A DNA stretch of 64,000 nt from Aquitalea magnusonii (GCF_003202035.1 NZ_QJKC01000003.1:62001-126000), one strand, 5' to 3'; counted from the first letter of the stretch, positions 1-11,149 are shown. A program made the numbers and translations. The notes: generated by a model from the sequence alone, not told the origin.

Positions 1-2
1 CC

Positions 3-56
3 AGCCTGCTGTCATTGCTGGCGCAGTCGGCGTCGCGCCGTGGCTTGCGACCTTAG
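3..56 (+). CDS. possible 3' end of a gene cut by the window edge
   Basis: An open frame enters from the left edge and ends with TAG at 54-56, reading SLLSLLAQSASRRGLRP before the stop. It converges on dgkA and overlaps its stop codon by two or three bases. Seventeen residues are too few to name a family, and this may be a chance open frame. Confidence 0.25.
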   Translation, partial: SLLSLLAQSASRRGLRP

Positions 57-439
57 CGCCCGAACAACACCAGCAGCCATACCGCGGCCAGATTGATCAG
101 GCCCAGCAGCTGGGCGGCGCTGCCCATGTCCTTGGCCCGCTTGGCCAGCGGGTGGCGTTCCAGCGAGGTGTGATCGACCGCGGCCTCGATGGCGGAATTG
201 AGCAATTCGATGATGAGCGTGGCCAGCGAGCTGGCCACCAGCATGGCGCGTGCCAGCGGGCTGGCCGGCACCAGGAACAGCGCACAGGGAATCAGGATGC
301 AGGCCAGCAAGGCCAGCTGGCGAAAGGCATCTTCATGGCGGTAGGCCGCCTTGATGCCGTCCAGCGAATAACCGAAGGCGTTGATCAGCCGGCGGACGCC
401 GGTCTTGCCCTTGAACGGGCTTTCCTCATGCTTGCTCAT
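53..439 (-). CDS. dgkA: diacylglycerol kinase DgkA
   Basis: Small integral inner-membrane kinase of 128 residues that phosphorylates diacylglycerol to phosphatidic acid, recycling the lipid left by membrane-derived oligosaccharide synthesis. The family signature ELLNSAIEAAVD (about residues 79-90) and RAKDMGSAAQ (101-110) are intact, with the catalytic Glu at about residue 85. Three hydrophobic segments follow an N-terminal amphipathic helix containing YRHEDAFRQE-like residues. The ATG at 439 is chosen because the frame extends upstream only into low-quality sequence. The length is close to the E. coli protein (about 122 residues). It is a single gene; the repeat at 594-699 lies between it and gshB. 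Confidence 0.93.
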   Translation of the reverse strand: MSKHEESPFKGKTGVRRLINAFGYSLDGIKAAYRHEDAFRQLALLACILIPCALFLVPASPLARAMLVASSLATLIIELLNSAIEAAVDHTSLERHPLAKRAKDMGSAAQLLGLINLAAVWLLVLFGR

Positions 440-593
440 GTCAGATCCAGTGATTGCGCGGATGGCGGGTGGCATTTGCCGGCCCGGCGAGCGGCATGTT
501 AAGCGCTGCCGGCCAGCCGGGCAAGCGAACCGGCCTTGCTGCCAGCGGCGATGTTGCCGCCGGCAGATGACAGGCTGATGGCAAGGCTTAGAG

Positions 594-699
594 CCGCTAA
601 CAAAACCTCGTAGAGTACCCGAGTCAAGGCGCGCCGACGCAGACAGTACAGTGAGTACGGCAAGTCGGCGCAACGCAGAATCGGGGGTTTTGTGAGCGG
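594..699. repeat. MITE-like palindromic repeat, copy 1
   Basis: About 106 bp bounded by near-identical inverted ends: CCGCTAACAAAACC at 594-607 and the complement of GGTTTTGTGAGCGG at 686-699, with one mismatch in 14. A second imperfect inverted pair, CGCCGAC and GTCGGCG, lies inside. It sits directly behind the gshB stop. The right two thirds reappear at 47886-47958. It has no coding capacity, so a non-autonomous element or REP-like sequence is likely; it may also end gshB transcription. Confidence 0.65.
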
Positions 700-702
700 G
701 TC

Positions 703-1659
703 TTAATGGGCGGTGGCGCGTTCCAGTGCGTCGATATACAGGCCGGCGACATTGATATCGGTCTGGTCCATGATTTCTCGGAAGCAGGTGGGACTGGTGA
801 CATTCACTTCGGTCAGGTAATTGCCGATGATGTCCAGCCCGGCCAGCAGGATGCCGCGCTTTTTCAGCTCCGGGCCGACCGCTTCGGCGATTTCCCGGTC
901 GCGGGCGCTGAGCGGGCGGGCTTCGCCACGGCCACCGGCAGCCAGATTGCCACGGGTTTCCCCCGCAGCCGGAATGCGCGCCAGGCAGTAGTCCACCGGC
1001 ACGCCGTCAATCACCAGCACGCGCTTGTCGCCATCACGGATTTCCGGAATATAGCGCTGGGCCATGATGGTGCGCTTGCCGCGCAGGGTGATGGTTTCCA
1101 GAATCACCGACAGGTTCGGGTCGTTCGGCGTCACCCGGAAAATGCTGTCCCCGCCCATGCTGTCCAGCGGCTTGAGGATCACGTCCAGATGCTGGCGGAT
1201 AAAGGCTTTCAGCCGTGGCGTTTCGCCGGTGATCATGGTGGGCGCGGTCAGCTCGGGGAAATTGAGGATGGCCAGCTTTTCGTTGAAGTCGCGCAGCGCC
1301 TGGCCGCTGGTGAAGACCTTGACGCCCTGCGCCTCGGCCAGGGTGAACAGCTGCGAGGCATACAGGTATTCCATGTCGAAGGGCGGGTCCTTGCGCATCA
1401 CCACCGCATTGAAGGCGGTCAGCGGCTGGCGATGGACATCGTCCAGCTTGTACCAGGCCGGGTGATCGCCCTTGCGTTCGTCGGTAACGGTGAGGCCACG
1501 GGCATCCACCAGCAGCCGCCCGCCCTCCACCGACAGCTGGCGCGCCTCGGCAAAGCTGATGGCGTGATTGCGTCGTGCCGCCTCTTCCATCATGGCAAAG
1601 GTGCTGTCCTTGTAGATCTTGAACTGTTCCAGCGGGTCGGCGATGAACAGGATACGCAT
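703..1659 (-). CDS. gshB: glutathione synthase
   Basis: ATP-grasp enzyme that joins glycine to gamma-glutamylcysteine, the second step of glutathione synthesis, in the cytosol. The protein of 318 residues matches the family length. It opens with [20 protein letters not shown], typical of proteobacterial GshB, and carries the ATP-grasp glycine loop [16 protein letters not shown] at about 171-186 and the C-terminal [11 protein letters not shown] substrate region. The ATG at 1659 is preferred over an upstream start because conservation begins there. It is the last gene of a gshA / XAC2610-like / gshB operon, 57 bp after the middle gene. Confidence 0.96.
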   Translation of the reverse strand: MRILFIADPLEQFKIYKDSTFAMMEEAARRNHAISFAEARQLSVEGGRLLVDARGLTVTDERKGDHPAWYKLDDVHRQPLTAFNAVVMRKDPPFDMEYLYASQLFTLAEAQGVKVFTSGQALRDFNEKLAILNFPELTAPTMITGETPRLKAFIRQHLDVILKPLDSMGGDSIFRVTPNDPNLSVILETITLRGKRTIMAQRYIPEIRDGDKRVLVIDGVPVDYCLARIPAAGETRGNLAAGGRGEARPLSARDREIAEAVGPELKKRGILLAGLDIIGNYLTEVNVTSPTCFREIMDQTDINVAGLYIDALERATAH

Positions 1660-1716
1660 GGTGCTCTCCAGGGTTTCGCCAGCAGGCACTGGCGGGCCGG
1701 CAGACGGCCATCGGAT

Positions 1717-2649
1717 TCATTGATGATAGTAGGCATCCAGCGCATAGCGCCGGGTGGATCTCTTCCAGTGGCCGTTGACCAGGGTTTCGCGGGTTACGCG
1801 CACCTGTTTGCCGGCCGGGTCCTGCGCGTCTTCAATCAGCCGCTCCACCGCCTGCAGGCGGTGGTGGGCATCAAACTGGTAATCGGTGGTTTCGTGGTAA
1901 CAGCAGCCGCTCTTGGCCAGGGTGCGCAAGCGCTTGCGCTTGGCATCCACCTGGAACAGGCCCAGTGTTTCCCCGGTCAGCGTGGATAATTCATCGTTCA
2001 GCACAAACTGCTTGCTGGTGGTGTCGTACAGATAAACGCTGTAGGTGGGGCCGCCATAAGGACCGTCGTTGCCATTCTGCACGGCGAAATCGGCATGGCC
2101 GTCGAAGTCGAAATCGGCCACATTGATCACCCCCTGCACATCATACAGCCGCGCCGTATTGACCAGCGGCTTGCCATCATCGCCATGCGCCATATAGACA
2201 TTGTCCAGCCGCAGCTGCTGGATGCGGCGCTGACTGCGCTGGTCGATGATATTGATGATGGCCGGGCCGGCGGCTGCCCAGTCCTGCTCGCCCCAGTCGA
2301 GCAGCGCGATGTCAAAGCGATATGCCGGTGTGGCATTGTCGATGTGCTGGTGGATCAACTGCGCCCGCTGCAATTGCGCCAGCCGCTGCTGATAGACGTT
2401 TTGCAGGCAGCTGGCATCGGCCTTGCACTCGGCACGCGGACCAGCCAGCCACTGGCGCTGATTGTCCTGCAGCAGACCTTGCTGATTGTGCTGGCGGTAG
2501 GCGGCAGCCACTTGCTCGTCCAGCGCGGATAGCGCCGGCTGGCGGCAAATGGCCTGCTCGGTGGCGCTTGCCGCCTTGCTGCAATCAAAGCTGGCGGCTG
2601 TGGCCAGCATCGGCAACAGCAGTAGCAACAGGCCACACAGCGGCTTCAT
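1717..2649 (-). CDS. exported LprI-like / XAC2610-family protein
   Basis: A 310-residue exported protein. A signal peptide (MKPLCGLLLLLLPMLATAA) is followed by a Cys-rich LprI-like (DUF1311) segment, roughly residues 20-90, with the motif FDCSKAASATEQAICRQPALSALD split by the family's usual spacing. The C-terminal part contains an FG-GAP-like stretch, VADFDFDGHADFAVQNGNDG, and YGGPTYSVYLYD, which resembles XAC2610-type proteins. Such proteins are periplasmic; some LprI relatives inhibit lysozyme, but the role here is unknown. It starts four bases after the gshA stop, so it is co-transcribed with both glutathione genes. Its link to glutathione is only positional. Confidence 0.8.
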   Translation of the reverse strand: MKPLCGLLLLLLPMLATAASFDCSKAASATEQAICRQPALSALDEQVAAAYRQHNQQGLLQDNQRQWLAGPRAECKADASCLQNVYQQRLAQLQRAQLIHQHIDNATPAYRFDIALLDWGEQDWAAAGPAIINIIDQRSQRRIQQLRLDNVYMAHGDDGKPLVNTARLYDVQGVINVADFDFDGHADFAVQNGNDGPYGGPTYSVYLYDTTSKQFVLNDELSTLTGETLGLFQVDAKRKRLRTLAKSGCCYHETTDYQFDAHHRLQAVERLIEDAQDPAGKQVRVTRETLVNGHWKRSTRRYALDAYYHQ

Positions 2650-2653
2650 GGTT

Positions 2654-3937
2654 TCAGTCGCGCTCTGGGTCGGTGTTTTCCAGCTCCAGCGCGGCCGCCA
2701 GCAGCGCCAGACGGGCAATCACGCCATAGGCGTAGAAGCGGTTGGGCGCACAGTCCGGCGAGCCGTGCTTGTCCGGCAGGCAGGGGGTTTCAAACGACAG
2801 CGGTACAAACTGCATGCCCGGTGCGTTGAGGTTTTCGTCAATGCCACGGCCGGTATGCACGCGGTAGAAGCCACCGGTGACAAAGCGGTCCATCATGTAT
2901 ACCACCGGCTCGGCCACCGCGTCATCCACGGTTTCGAAGGTGTACACGCCTTCCTGCACGATGACTTCGGAGACTTCCAGCCCCTCCTTCACCACCGACA
3001 TCTTGTTGCGCGCCTTGCGGTTCAGACCGATGACTTCTTCCGGGCTCTTCACGCTCATCACGCCCATGCCGTAGGTGCCGGCGTCGGCCTTGACGATGAC
3101 GAAGGGGTCGTTCTTGATGCCGTATTCACGGTATTTGACGGCAATCTTGTCCAGCGTGCCGGCCACGGCTTCGGCCAGCGCATCCTCGCCCTGACGGGCA
3201 TGAAAATCCAGCCCGCTACAGTTGACGAAGTAGGGGTTGATCATCCACGGGTCGATGGAAATCAGCTGCGAGAACTGCTCGGCCACCTGATCGTAGGCGG
3301 TGAAGTGATTGCTCTTGCGCCGTACTGCCCAGCCGGCATGCAGCGGCGGCAGCAGGTTTTGTTCCAGATCCTTGAGGATGGCCGGGATGCCGCCGGACAG
3401 GTCATTGTTAAGCAGCACCACGCAGGGGTTGAAACCGTCGGCCAGCTTGAGGCGGTTACCCTGGCGCAGGATGGGTTCCAGCTTGACGATGTCGCCGCCG
3501 GCACTGGTCAGCTCGGTGACCTCGGTGATTTCCGGGTTCAGCGTACCCAGCCGCACCTTGAGGCCGGCCTGCTCGAAAATATGCACCAGCGTGGCCACAT
3601 TTTGCAGGTAGAAGGTGTTACGGGTGTGGTTTTCCGGAATCAGCAAGATACTGCGCGCTTCCGGACAGACTTTTTCCACCGCGGCCTGCGCCGCCTGGAT
3701 GGACAGGGGCAGGAAGTCCGGATTCAGGTTGTTATGCCCGCCAGGAAACAGATTCATGTCCACCGGAGCCAGTTTGAAACCGCTGTTGCGCAAGTCGACC
3801 GAGCCGTAAAACGGTGCGGCGTGGTTATGCCACTGACTGCGGAACCAGTGTTCGATATGCGGTTGGGCGGTAAGAATGCGACTTTCCAGCTCCAGCAGCG
3901 GGCCGGTCAGTGCAGTGGACAGATGTGGGACGGTCAT
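2654..3937 (-). CDS. gshA: glutamate-cysteine ligase, proteobacterial (TIGR02049) type
   Basis: Catalyses ATP-dependent joining of glutamate and cysteine, the first step of glutathione synthesis. The 427-residue protein does not resemble E. coli GshA; it has the features of the form first described in Acidithiobacillus: HWFRSQWHNHAAPFYGSVD near residue 30, APVDMNLFPGGHNNLNPDF near 57-75, and VIVKADAGTYGMGVMSV, an ATP-grasp-like loop, near 276-292. The start at 3937 is the only ATG near the conserved region. It is first in the glutathione operon; the 245 bp upstream is shared with the divergent tlpA-like gene and should hold both promoters. Confidence 0.93.
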   Translation of the reverse strand: MTVPHLSTALTGPLLELESRILTAQPHIEHWFRSQWHNHAAPFYGSVDLRNSGFKLAPVDMNLFPGGHNNLNPDFLPLSIQAAQAAVEKVCPEARSILLIPENHTRNTFYLQNVATLVHIFEQAGLKVRLGTLNPEITEVTELTSAGGDIVKLEPILRQGNRLKLADGFNPCVVLLNNDLSGGIPAILKDLEQNLLPPLHAGWAVRRKSNHFTAYDQVAEQFSQLISIDPWMINPYFVNCSGLDFHARQGEDALAEAVAGTLDKIAVKYREYGIKNDPFVIVKADAGTYGMGVMSVKSPEEVIGLNRKARNKMSVVKEGLEVSEVIVQEGVYTFETVDDAVAEPVVYMMDRFVTGGFYRVHTGRGIDENLNAPGMQFVPLSFETPCLPDKHGSPDCAPNRFYAYGVIARLALLAAALELENTDPERD

Positions 3938-4182
3938 GGGTTCCCCTAGACGGTGGATGACTTGCAGCGAATTGATCTATGGTGGGGGTTGCAGTCGGGG
4001 AATTCAAGCCTGCTGGATGAAGGAATGCTTCAGCGCATCCGGTTTGGCATCATGCGGCAGCGGCCAGGGCGGTACACCATATTTTGCCCTGCAGACAGGA
4101 AACTTGACCACAGGCTGCCACTCCAAAATCATCCGGGTAAAATTCCCCCTGGCGACTTGCCACTCATCATGACGGAGGCCAC

Positions 4183-4671
4183 ATGAGCCCGACTACCCTG
4201 CGCACCAGCCTGCTGGCCGCCCTGTTCTGCCTGCTGCCACTGGGCGCGCTGGCTGCCCCCACGCTGGCGCAAACCCGCTTCACCGACCAGGCCGGCAGCT
4301 CGGTCTCGCTGCGCGCCTATCAGGGCAAGGTGGTGCTGGTGAATTTCTGGGCCACCTGGTGTGGCCCCTGCCGCGAAGAAATGCCCATGCTCAATAGCCT
4401 GCGTGATCGTCTGGCGCCCAAAGGCGTGGAGGTGGTGGGCATTGCGCTGGACAACAAGGCAGAGACTTACAATTTCGCCCGCCAGTTGAGAATCGGCTAT
4501 CCCATCCTGCTGGGCGACAGCGATACCCTGAGCCTGCTGCGCACGCTGGGCAACCCGGCCGGTGCCCTGCCCTACAGCATCATTCTGGACCGCAACGGCA
4601 AACAGGTGGGCAGCCTGCTGGGGCGGCTGAACGAAAAGAATCTGGAAGATACGCTGCGCCACTTTCTGTAA
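4183..4671 (+). CDS. TlpA-family periplasmic thiol-disulfide oxidoreductase
   Basis: A 162-residue exported thioredoxin-fold protein. A signal peptide (about residues 1-25, ending LGALAAP) precedes an AhpC/TSA-Redoxin domain with active site WCGPC (Cys60 and Cys63) and cis-proline Pro130. Proteins of this type reduce disulfides in the periplasm, often for cytochrome c maturation or resistance to oxidants; no partner gene is beside it, so the substrate cannot be named. A GGAGG-like site (GACGGAGGCC) lies just before the ATG. It is divergent from gshA and is followed by a strong terminator, so it is probably monocistronic. Confidence 0.93.
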   Translation: MSPTTLRTSLLAALFCLLPLGALAAPTLAQTRFTDQAGSSVSLRAYQGKVVLVNFWATWCGPCREEMPMLNSLRDRLAPKGVEVVGIALDNKAETYNFARQLRIGYPILLGDSDTLSLLRTLGNPAGALPYSIILDRNGKQVGSLLGRLNEKNLEDTLRHFL

Positions 4672-4696
4672 GTGCGCTACAGCACCGCCAGCACCC

Positions 4697-4723
4697 TCCC
4701 CGCAGCACGCTGCGGGGATTTTT
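4697..4723 (+). terminator. rho-independent terminator of the tlpA-like gene
   Basis: Perfect 9-bp stem TCCCCGCAG / CTGCGGGGA with loop CACG (4706-4709), followed by TTTTT at 4719-4723, 26 bp after the stop codon. Confidence 0.9.
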
Positions 4724-4749
4724 CAGGGTGAAGACCGGGCACCGCCCGA

Positions 4750-6819
<2,070 letters not shown>

Positions 6820-6853
6820 TCAGCCGCCGGGCATTTGCCGGCATGACATGGAT

Positions 6854-6885
6854 TATTGTCGCTCGACAATACTTACTAGTAAGTA
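6854..6885. promoter_or_regulatory. two adjoining palindromic operators upstream of fadH
   Basis: TATTGTCGCTCGACAATA (6854-6871) is an 18-bp perfect inverted repeat, and TACTTACTAGTAAGTA (6870-6885) is a 16-bp perfect palindrome that starts before the first has ended. They lie 83-114 bp upstream of the fadH ATG, just where its promoter should be. The second resembles sites bound by TetR-family regulators; the identity of either regulator is inference. Confidence 0.6.
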
Positions 6886-6999
6886 AGTTGTCAACGCAAG
6901 CCATAGCCCGGATGTGCTCCTGCACCGCGCATGCGCGCTCACCCTGCTTGGCGTGTACAGGCAGCCTGCTTACACTGTGTCTTTTCTGCCGGATACCCC

Positions 7000-7368
7000 A
7001 TGTCCCTGCCGCGCCCGCTAGCCAATCTGCTTGCCCTGCCGCCCTTGCTGGCCGCCGGCAGCTTTGCCCTCACCGACAGCCTGTTCTGGCCGCTACTGCT
7101 GTATTTCGGCATGAGCGTGCTGACCTTTGCCCTCTACGGCTGGGACAAGCGCCAGGCCGTGCATCACGGGCGGCGCACACCGGAAAAACTGCTGCACTGG
7201 CTGGAGCTATTGGGCGGCTGGCCGGGCGGTTTGCTGGGCCAGTACTGGCTGCAGCACAAGTCGAGCAAGCGCAGCTACCAGCTGATGTTCTGGCTGATCG
7301 TGCTGGCCCACTGGCTGGCCTGGGGCGGCTGGATTGCCTGGCTGTGGCATGTCGCCCACCCCGTCTGA
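7000..7368 (+). CDS. DUF1294 small membrane protein
   Basis: A 122-residue protein with about four hydrophobic segments and the DUF1294 core LYGWDKRQAV..GRRTPEKLLHWLELLGGWPGGLLGQ (roughly residues 45-85), followed by SSKRSYQLMFWLIV. In many proteobacteria this domain is fused behind a cold-shock domain; here it stands alone. Function is unknown. The ATG at 7000 is chosen because the longer frame adds residues unlike the family. Its end lies ten bases from the end of the convergent lipase-like gene. Confidence 0.85.
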   Translation: MSLPRPLANLLALPPLLAAGSFALTDSLFWPLLLYFGMSVLTFALYGWDKRQAVHHGRRTPEKLLHWLELLGGWPGGLLGQYWLQHKSSKRSYQLMFWLIVLAHWLAWGGWIAWLWHVAHPV

Positions 7369-7378
7369 AGCGGCGGTG

Positions 7379-8305
7379 CTAGCGCTTGATCACCCTGTCC
7401 AGCCATGCCTGCATGTCCTGCAATACTTCGGCCCGATTGCTCTCGTTAAGCATTTCGTGACGCCCCCCGGGATAGACATGGCTGTGGATGTCGATCAGCC
7501 CGGCATCGCGGTAGCGGATCTCCAGCTGCCCCAGGGCCAGCCGGCCATGACTGACCGGATCGCGGCTGCCGGCCAGCAGATACACCGGGCAATGCCGAGG
7601 CAGGCGCCCGGCTGCGATGGCCTCGCCCTGCTCCAGCGCGATGATGCCGCCGAACAGATCGATCCACAGGCCGGGAGTGGGGTCAAAACCACACAGCGGA
7701 TCGGCAATATAGGCATCCACCTGGGCGCGGTCGCGTGACAGCCAGTCCATGCGGGTGCGTGCGGGAATAAAAGCCAGATTGAAGCTGCCAAACACCAGCC
7801 TGGCCATGAAGCGGCTGGGTGCATTCATGCCGCCCAGCCGCCCTGCCAGCCGGGCCACGGCGCGCAGTACATACGCCAGCGGACGCTGGCGATAGCCGGT
7901 GGCGGACAGCAGCAGGCCAGACAATTGCTCGCCGTATTGCAGGAAATAACTGCGCGCGATAAAGGAACCCATGCTGTGGCCAAACAGCAGCAGAGGCTGT
8001 TGTGGATGCTGTGCCGCGGCGTGCCGGCGCACACACTCCACGTCATCCACCACCTTGTCCCAGCCCTGTTCGGCAGCAAACCAACCCTGATGGGCCGCAT
8101 GCGGGCCATGGCCGCGATGGTCGTGGGCATAGACCGCGATGCCTTGCGCTGCCAGCTGCAGCGCCACCGGCTGATAGCGGGCGGCATATTCGCTCATGCC
8201 GTGGGCAATCAGCAGCACGGCACGCACGGCCTGCCCCTCGGGTGGCAACCAGCAACAACCATTAATACGGTGGCCATCGGCCGCCAGCAAATCGAAATGC
8301 TCCAT
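7379..8305 (-). CDS. alpha/beta hydrolase, monoacylglycerol-lipase / lysophospholipase type
   Basis: A 308-residue Hydrolase_4 family enzyme expected to hydrolyse mono-acyl lipids in the cytosol. The nucleophile elbow is FGHSMGS with Ser111; the oxyanion region is LIAHGMSEYAARY (about 32-44), followed by YAHDHRGHG (59-67). The acid is probably the Asp of LAGSRDPVSHG and the base the His of GGRHEMLNE, both in the C-terminal quarter. The ATG at 8305 has GAGGAAA close upstream. No signal peptide is seen. Its neighbours give no specific substrate. Confidence 0.88.
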   Translation of the reverse strand: MEHFDLLAADGHRINGCCWLPPEGQAVRAVLLIAHGMSEYAARYQPVALQLAAQGIAVYAHDHRGHGPHAAHQGWFAAEQGWDKVVDDVECVRRHAAAQHPQQPLLLFGHSMGSFIARSYFLQYGEQLSGLLLSATGYRQRPLAYVLRAVARLAGRLGGMNAPSRFMARLVFGSFNLAFIPARTRMDWLSRDRAQVDAYIADPLCGFDPTPGLWIDLFGGIIALEQGEAIAAGRLPRHCPVYLLAGSRDPVSHGRLALGQLEIRYRDAGLIDIHSHVYPGGRHEMLNESNRAEVLQDMQAWLDRVIKR

Positions 8306-8424
8306 GTTTTCCTCGTTGCGCTGTGCGCTCCGCTTGCCCAGACCTGGGGTGCGGTGCTGCATTGATGATGCAGCCATCATGCGTCCTTGCCGGCAGATGT
8401 CGCAAGCACAAATCCGCTCCGCAG

Positions 8425-9366
8425 CTACAGGGCGGGCAGCAAGGCAATGGTCATCACCAGGGTGGGAATCCCCAGCACGGTACTACACAGCAAGGTGGCG
8501 CCCGACAGCGCATAAGGCAGCCGCAGGCTCACCCCGAACAGGATGCCAAAAAAGCCGGAAGGGATGGCGGCCAGCAGCACCAGCGCCTGCGTCAGCTCGC
8601 GCGGTAATGCCAGCCATAGCGCCAGCCCGTATACCAAAGCCGGATGCAGGATGTTTTTCAGCAGCGCACCGAGCACGATATGCCAATCCAGCCGGAAGGG
8701 CTGGGCCGAAACCAGCAAGCCGGTCACAAACAGGGCGACACCGCCCACGGCCAGCCCCATCATCGAAAAAGCAGCACGCAGATAATCAGGCAAAGGCCAT
8801 TGCAGCACGGCCAGCAAGCTCCCCAGCAGCGGTGCCAATACCACTGGATTACGCAGGATGTTCAGCAGCGTCCGCAGCAGTGGCAGGTGATCAGACGCGG
8901 CGGCACTGGCCGGCTTGCCCTGTAATAAAAACAGGGTCAGCGGCGAAATGACCACGCTGCCGGCAATGATGGCTACCGCTACGGCCAGCGATTCTGCTGG
9001 CGACATCACCGTGGCCAGCAAGGGCAGGCCTACCGCTGCATAGTTGGGCAGTGCCACCGTACAGGCCTGCATGGCGGCCAATGGTGGCTTTTGCCGCCAC
9101 AGCAGCCGTTCCAGCGCGTAGCTGAGCCCAAACAGCAAGAGCATGGACAACACCAGCAAGACAAACAATGGCAGTTGCTGATGCAAGGAACCCAGCGAGG
9201 CATTCGCCGTGGTCAGGAACAAGGAACAGGGCAAGGCAAAGCGCATCAACAGGCTGTTGAGTGATTCGACATGCACATTGTCTACACGCTGCCGTTTGCC
9301 AGCATAAAAGCCCAGGCTCAGGACAAAGAACATGGGCGACAAAGATAGAAGGATGGTGTGCAGCAT
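8425..9366 (-). CDS. AEC-family (auxin efflux carrier type) transporter
   Basis: A 313-residue inner-membrane protein of about ten helices arranged as two five-helix halves, with the N-terminal LSLSPMFFVLSLGFYAGKR and the NYAAVGLPLL motif (near residue 107) of the AEC family, which includes bacterial malonate carriers. Substrate cannot be told from sequence; an organic acid is the usual guess for such proteins. The ATG at 9366 is selected because the longer frame upstream is hydrophilic and unlike the family. It is separated from the GNAT gene by about 190 bp and from the hydrolase by about 120 bp. Confidence 0.88.
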   Translation of the reverse strand: MLHTILLSLSPMFFVLSLGFYAGKRQRVDNVHVESLNSLLMRFALPCSLFLTTANASLGSLHQQLPLFVLLVLSMLLLFGLSYALERLLWRQKPPLAAMQACTVALPNYAAVGLPLLATVMSPAESLAVAVAIIAGSVVISPLTLFLLQGKPASAAASDHLPLLRTLLNILRNPVVLAPLLGSLLAVLQWPLPDYLRAAFSMMGLAVGGVALFVTGLLVSAQPFRLDWHIVLGALLKNILHPALVYGLALWLALPRELTQALVLLAAIPSGFFGILFGVSLRLPYALSGATLLCSTVLGIPTLVMTIALLPAL

Positions 9367-9556
9367 GATTTCCCCGGCTTCAGGATGAGGTTTGCCCCGC
9401 GGTGTCAGGGCAGCATGCGCATGGTGCATGGCAGGGCAAAGCCGGTCCAGCCGTGCCGGTCGCGCAGGAAGCGCTGGCAAACTGGCCAAAAATACTGGGG
9501 ACAAACAGGAGGGAAGGTGATTTGCAAAGCGTGCCGCAAGGCGCAGCACGACAGCA

Positions 9557-10138
9557 TCAGGCCAGCATCCGCGCCGGGTCAAACTGTGGATTGGTAAGCG
9601 AAGTCAGCACATGGTCGCGCCATGCGCCATTGATATACAGGTAGTCACGTGCCAGGCCTTCTTCAACAAAGCCCAGACGCTGCAACAAGGCGGCACTGCG
9701 CTGATTATGCGGCTGGTAATTGGCTTGCAGGCGATGCAGCCGCAGGTCGTCAAAGGCAAAGCGGATGATCTCGCTGACCGCCTCGTGCATCAGCCCCTGC
9801 CCTTGCAGGCTGTGGTCGATGCCGTAACCCAGATGCGCCGCCTGAAACACGCCGCGCACGATATTGCTGAGGCTGACCGTGCCGATGATCTGCCGCGGCT
9901 GCTCCGGCCGGGTAAGCAAAAAGCGCGCGCCCCGCCCCTGTTCCCAGCTCAGCGCCTGCTGGCGCAGCTGCATGGTCCAGTACAGCTCGGTAAAGAACAT
10001 GTCGCCCGGCTTGGGGTCCCAGGCGGCAAAATGCTGACGGTTGCGCACTTGATAATCCAGCATGGGACGCGCCAGGCCGATGTGCGCGGGCAACAGCTGC
10101 AGGCGTGGCGTGGCAAGGACGGGCTGGATGGTGGTCAT
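9557..10138 (-). CDS. GNAT acetyltransferase, RimJ/RimL type
   Basis: A 193-residue N-acetyltransferase. It has the RimJ-like order: TPRLQLLPAH near the start, FLLTRPEQPRQIIGTVSLSNI (beta 2-4), the acetyl-CoA binding loop around GYGIDHSLQGQGLMHEAV (about 113-130), then LHRLQANYQPHNQRSAALLQRLGF. Relatives acetylate ribosomal-protein N-termini or small amines; the substrate here is not determined. The ATG at 10138 is the first start before the conserved region. Single gene on the same strand as purC, which ends behind a terminator. Confidence 0.88.
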   Translation of the reverse strand: MTTIQPVLATPRLQLLPAHIGLARPMLDYQVRNRQHFAAWDPKPGDMFFTELYWTMQLRQQALSWEQGRGARFLLTRPEQPRQIIGTVSLSNIVRGVFQAAHLGYGIDHSLQGQGLMHEAVSEIIRFAFDDLRLHRLQANYQPHNQRSAALLQRLGFVEEGLARDYLYINGAWRDHVLTSLTNPQFDPARMLA

Positions 10139-10212
10139 GGCGGCGGCAGGCAAGAGAGGTTGGCCTGAGAGTGTAAGCGCAGCGCACCGGTGACTCAAGC
10201 CGCCTGCCAGAC

Positions 10213-10238
10213 GCAACAACGCCCGGACAAGCCGGGCG
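10213..10238 (-). terminator. probable terminator of the purine operon
   Basis: Stem CGCCCGG (10220-10226) with CCGGGCG (10232-10238), loop ACAAG. Read on the minus strand it lies about 30 bp after the purC stop and is followed by a short T-rich TTGTTG. The T tract is weak. Confidence 0.55.
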
Positions 10239-10267
10239 TCGGGTCTTGCTGCGTGGCGCGTGGCGGC

Positions 10268-11149
10268 CTAGTTGCCAGTCAGCCGTTCCAGCGCTTCGCG
10301 GTACTTGGCGGCGGTTTTTTCGCGCACCTCCAGCGGCACGGCCGGGGCCGGCGCCTGCTTGTTCCAGCCGGAGGCTTCCAGCCAGTCACGCACGAACTGC
10401 TTGTCGAAGGACGGCGGATTGCTACCGGCAGCATAGCTGTCGGCCGGCCAGAAACGGCTGGAGTCCGGGGTCAGCGCTTCGTCCATCAGCACCAGGGTGC
10501 CGTCTTCATCCAGACCAAATTCAAACTTGGTATCGCAGATGATGATGCCGCGCTTGGCCGCGAATTGGGCTGCGGTCTTGTACAGCAGGATGGCGGTGTC
10601 GCGCACCTTGGCGGCCAGTTCGGCACCGACAATGGTTTCGCACTGCTGGTAGCTGATGTTTTCGTCGTGATCGCCCACAGCCGCCTTGGTGGACGGAGTG
10701 AAGATGGGCTCGGGCAGCTGGCTGGATTCCTGCAGGCCGGCCGGCAGCGCAATGCCGCACACGGTGCCGGACTTCTGGTATTCCTTCCAGCCGGAACCGG
10801 CCAGATAACCGCGTACCACGGCCTCGATCGGCACCGCTTTCAGGCGCTTGGCCACCACGGCGCGGCCTTCCACTTGCGGCAGGTCTTCGGCCGACACCAC
10901 GTCTTCCGGCTTGTCACCGGTCAGGTGATTGGGCACCACGTCCTTCAGGGTTTCAAACCAGAAGTTGGAAATGGCGGTGAGGATCTGACCCTTGGCCGGA
11001 ATCGGATCATCCAGAATCACGTCGAAGGCGGACAGGCGGTCGGTGGCGATCATCAGCATGCGCTTGTCGTCGATCTCGTACAGATCGCGTACCTTGCCGG
11101 AGTAGATTTTCTTCAGGCTTTTCAGATTGGTGGTATTAAGTCCGGTCAT
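10268..11149 (-). CDS. purC: phosphoribosylaminoimidazole-succinocarboxamide synthase (SAICAR synthase)
   Basis: Joins aspartate to CAIR using ATP in step 8 of purine synthesis, in the cytosol. The 293-residue protein is the longer, eukaryote/beta-type SAICAR synthase: [19 protein letters not shown] (about 9-27), [19 protein letters not shown] (36-54), [13 protein letters not shown] (111-123) and [12 protein letters not shown] (204-215) are all recognisable. The ATG at 11149 begins the conserved [12 protein letters not shown]. It lies 64 bp behind fosA and belongs to the purE-purK-fosA-purC group. Confidence 0.96.
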   Translation of the reverse strand: MTGLNTTNLKSLKKIYSGKVRDLYEIDDKRMLMIATDRLSAFDVILDDPIPAKGQILTAISNFWFETLKDVVPNHLTGDKPEDVVSAEDLPQVEGRAVVAKRLKAVPIEAVVRGYLAGSGWKEYQKSGTVCGIALPAGLQESSQLPEPIFTPSTKAAVGDHDENISYQQCETIVGAELAAKVRDTAILLYKTAAQFAAKRGIIICDTKFEFGLDEDGTLVLMDEALTPDSSRFWPADSYAAGSNPPSFDKQFVRDWLEASGWNKQAPAPAVPLEVREKTAAKYREALERLTGN

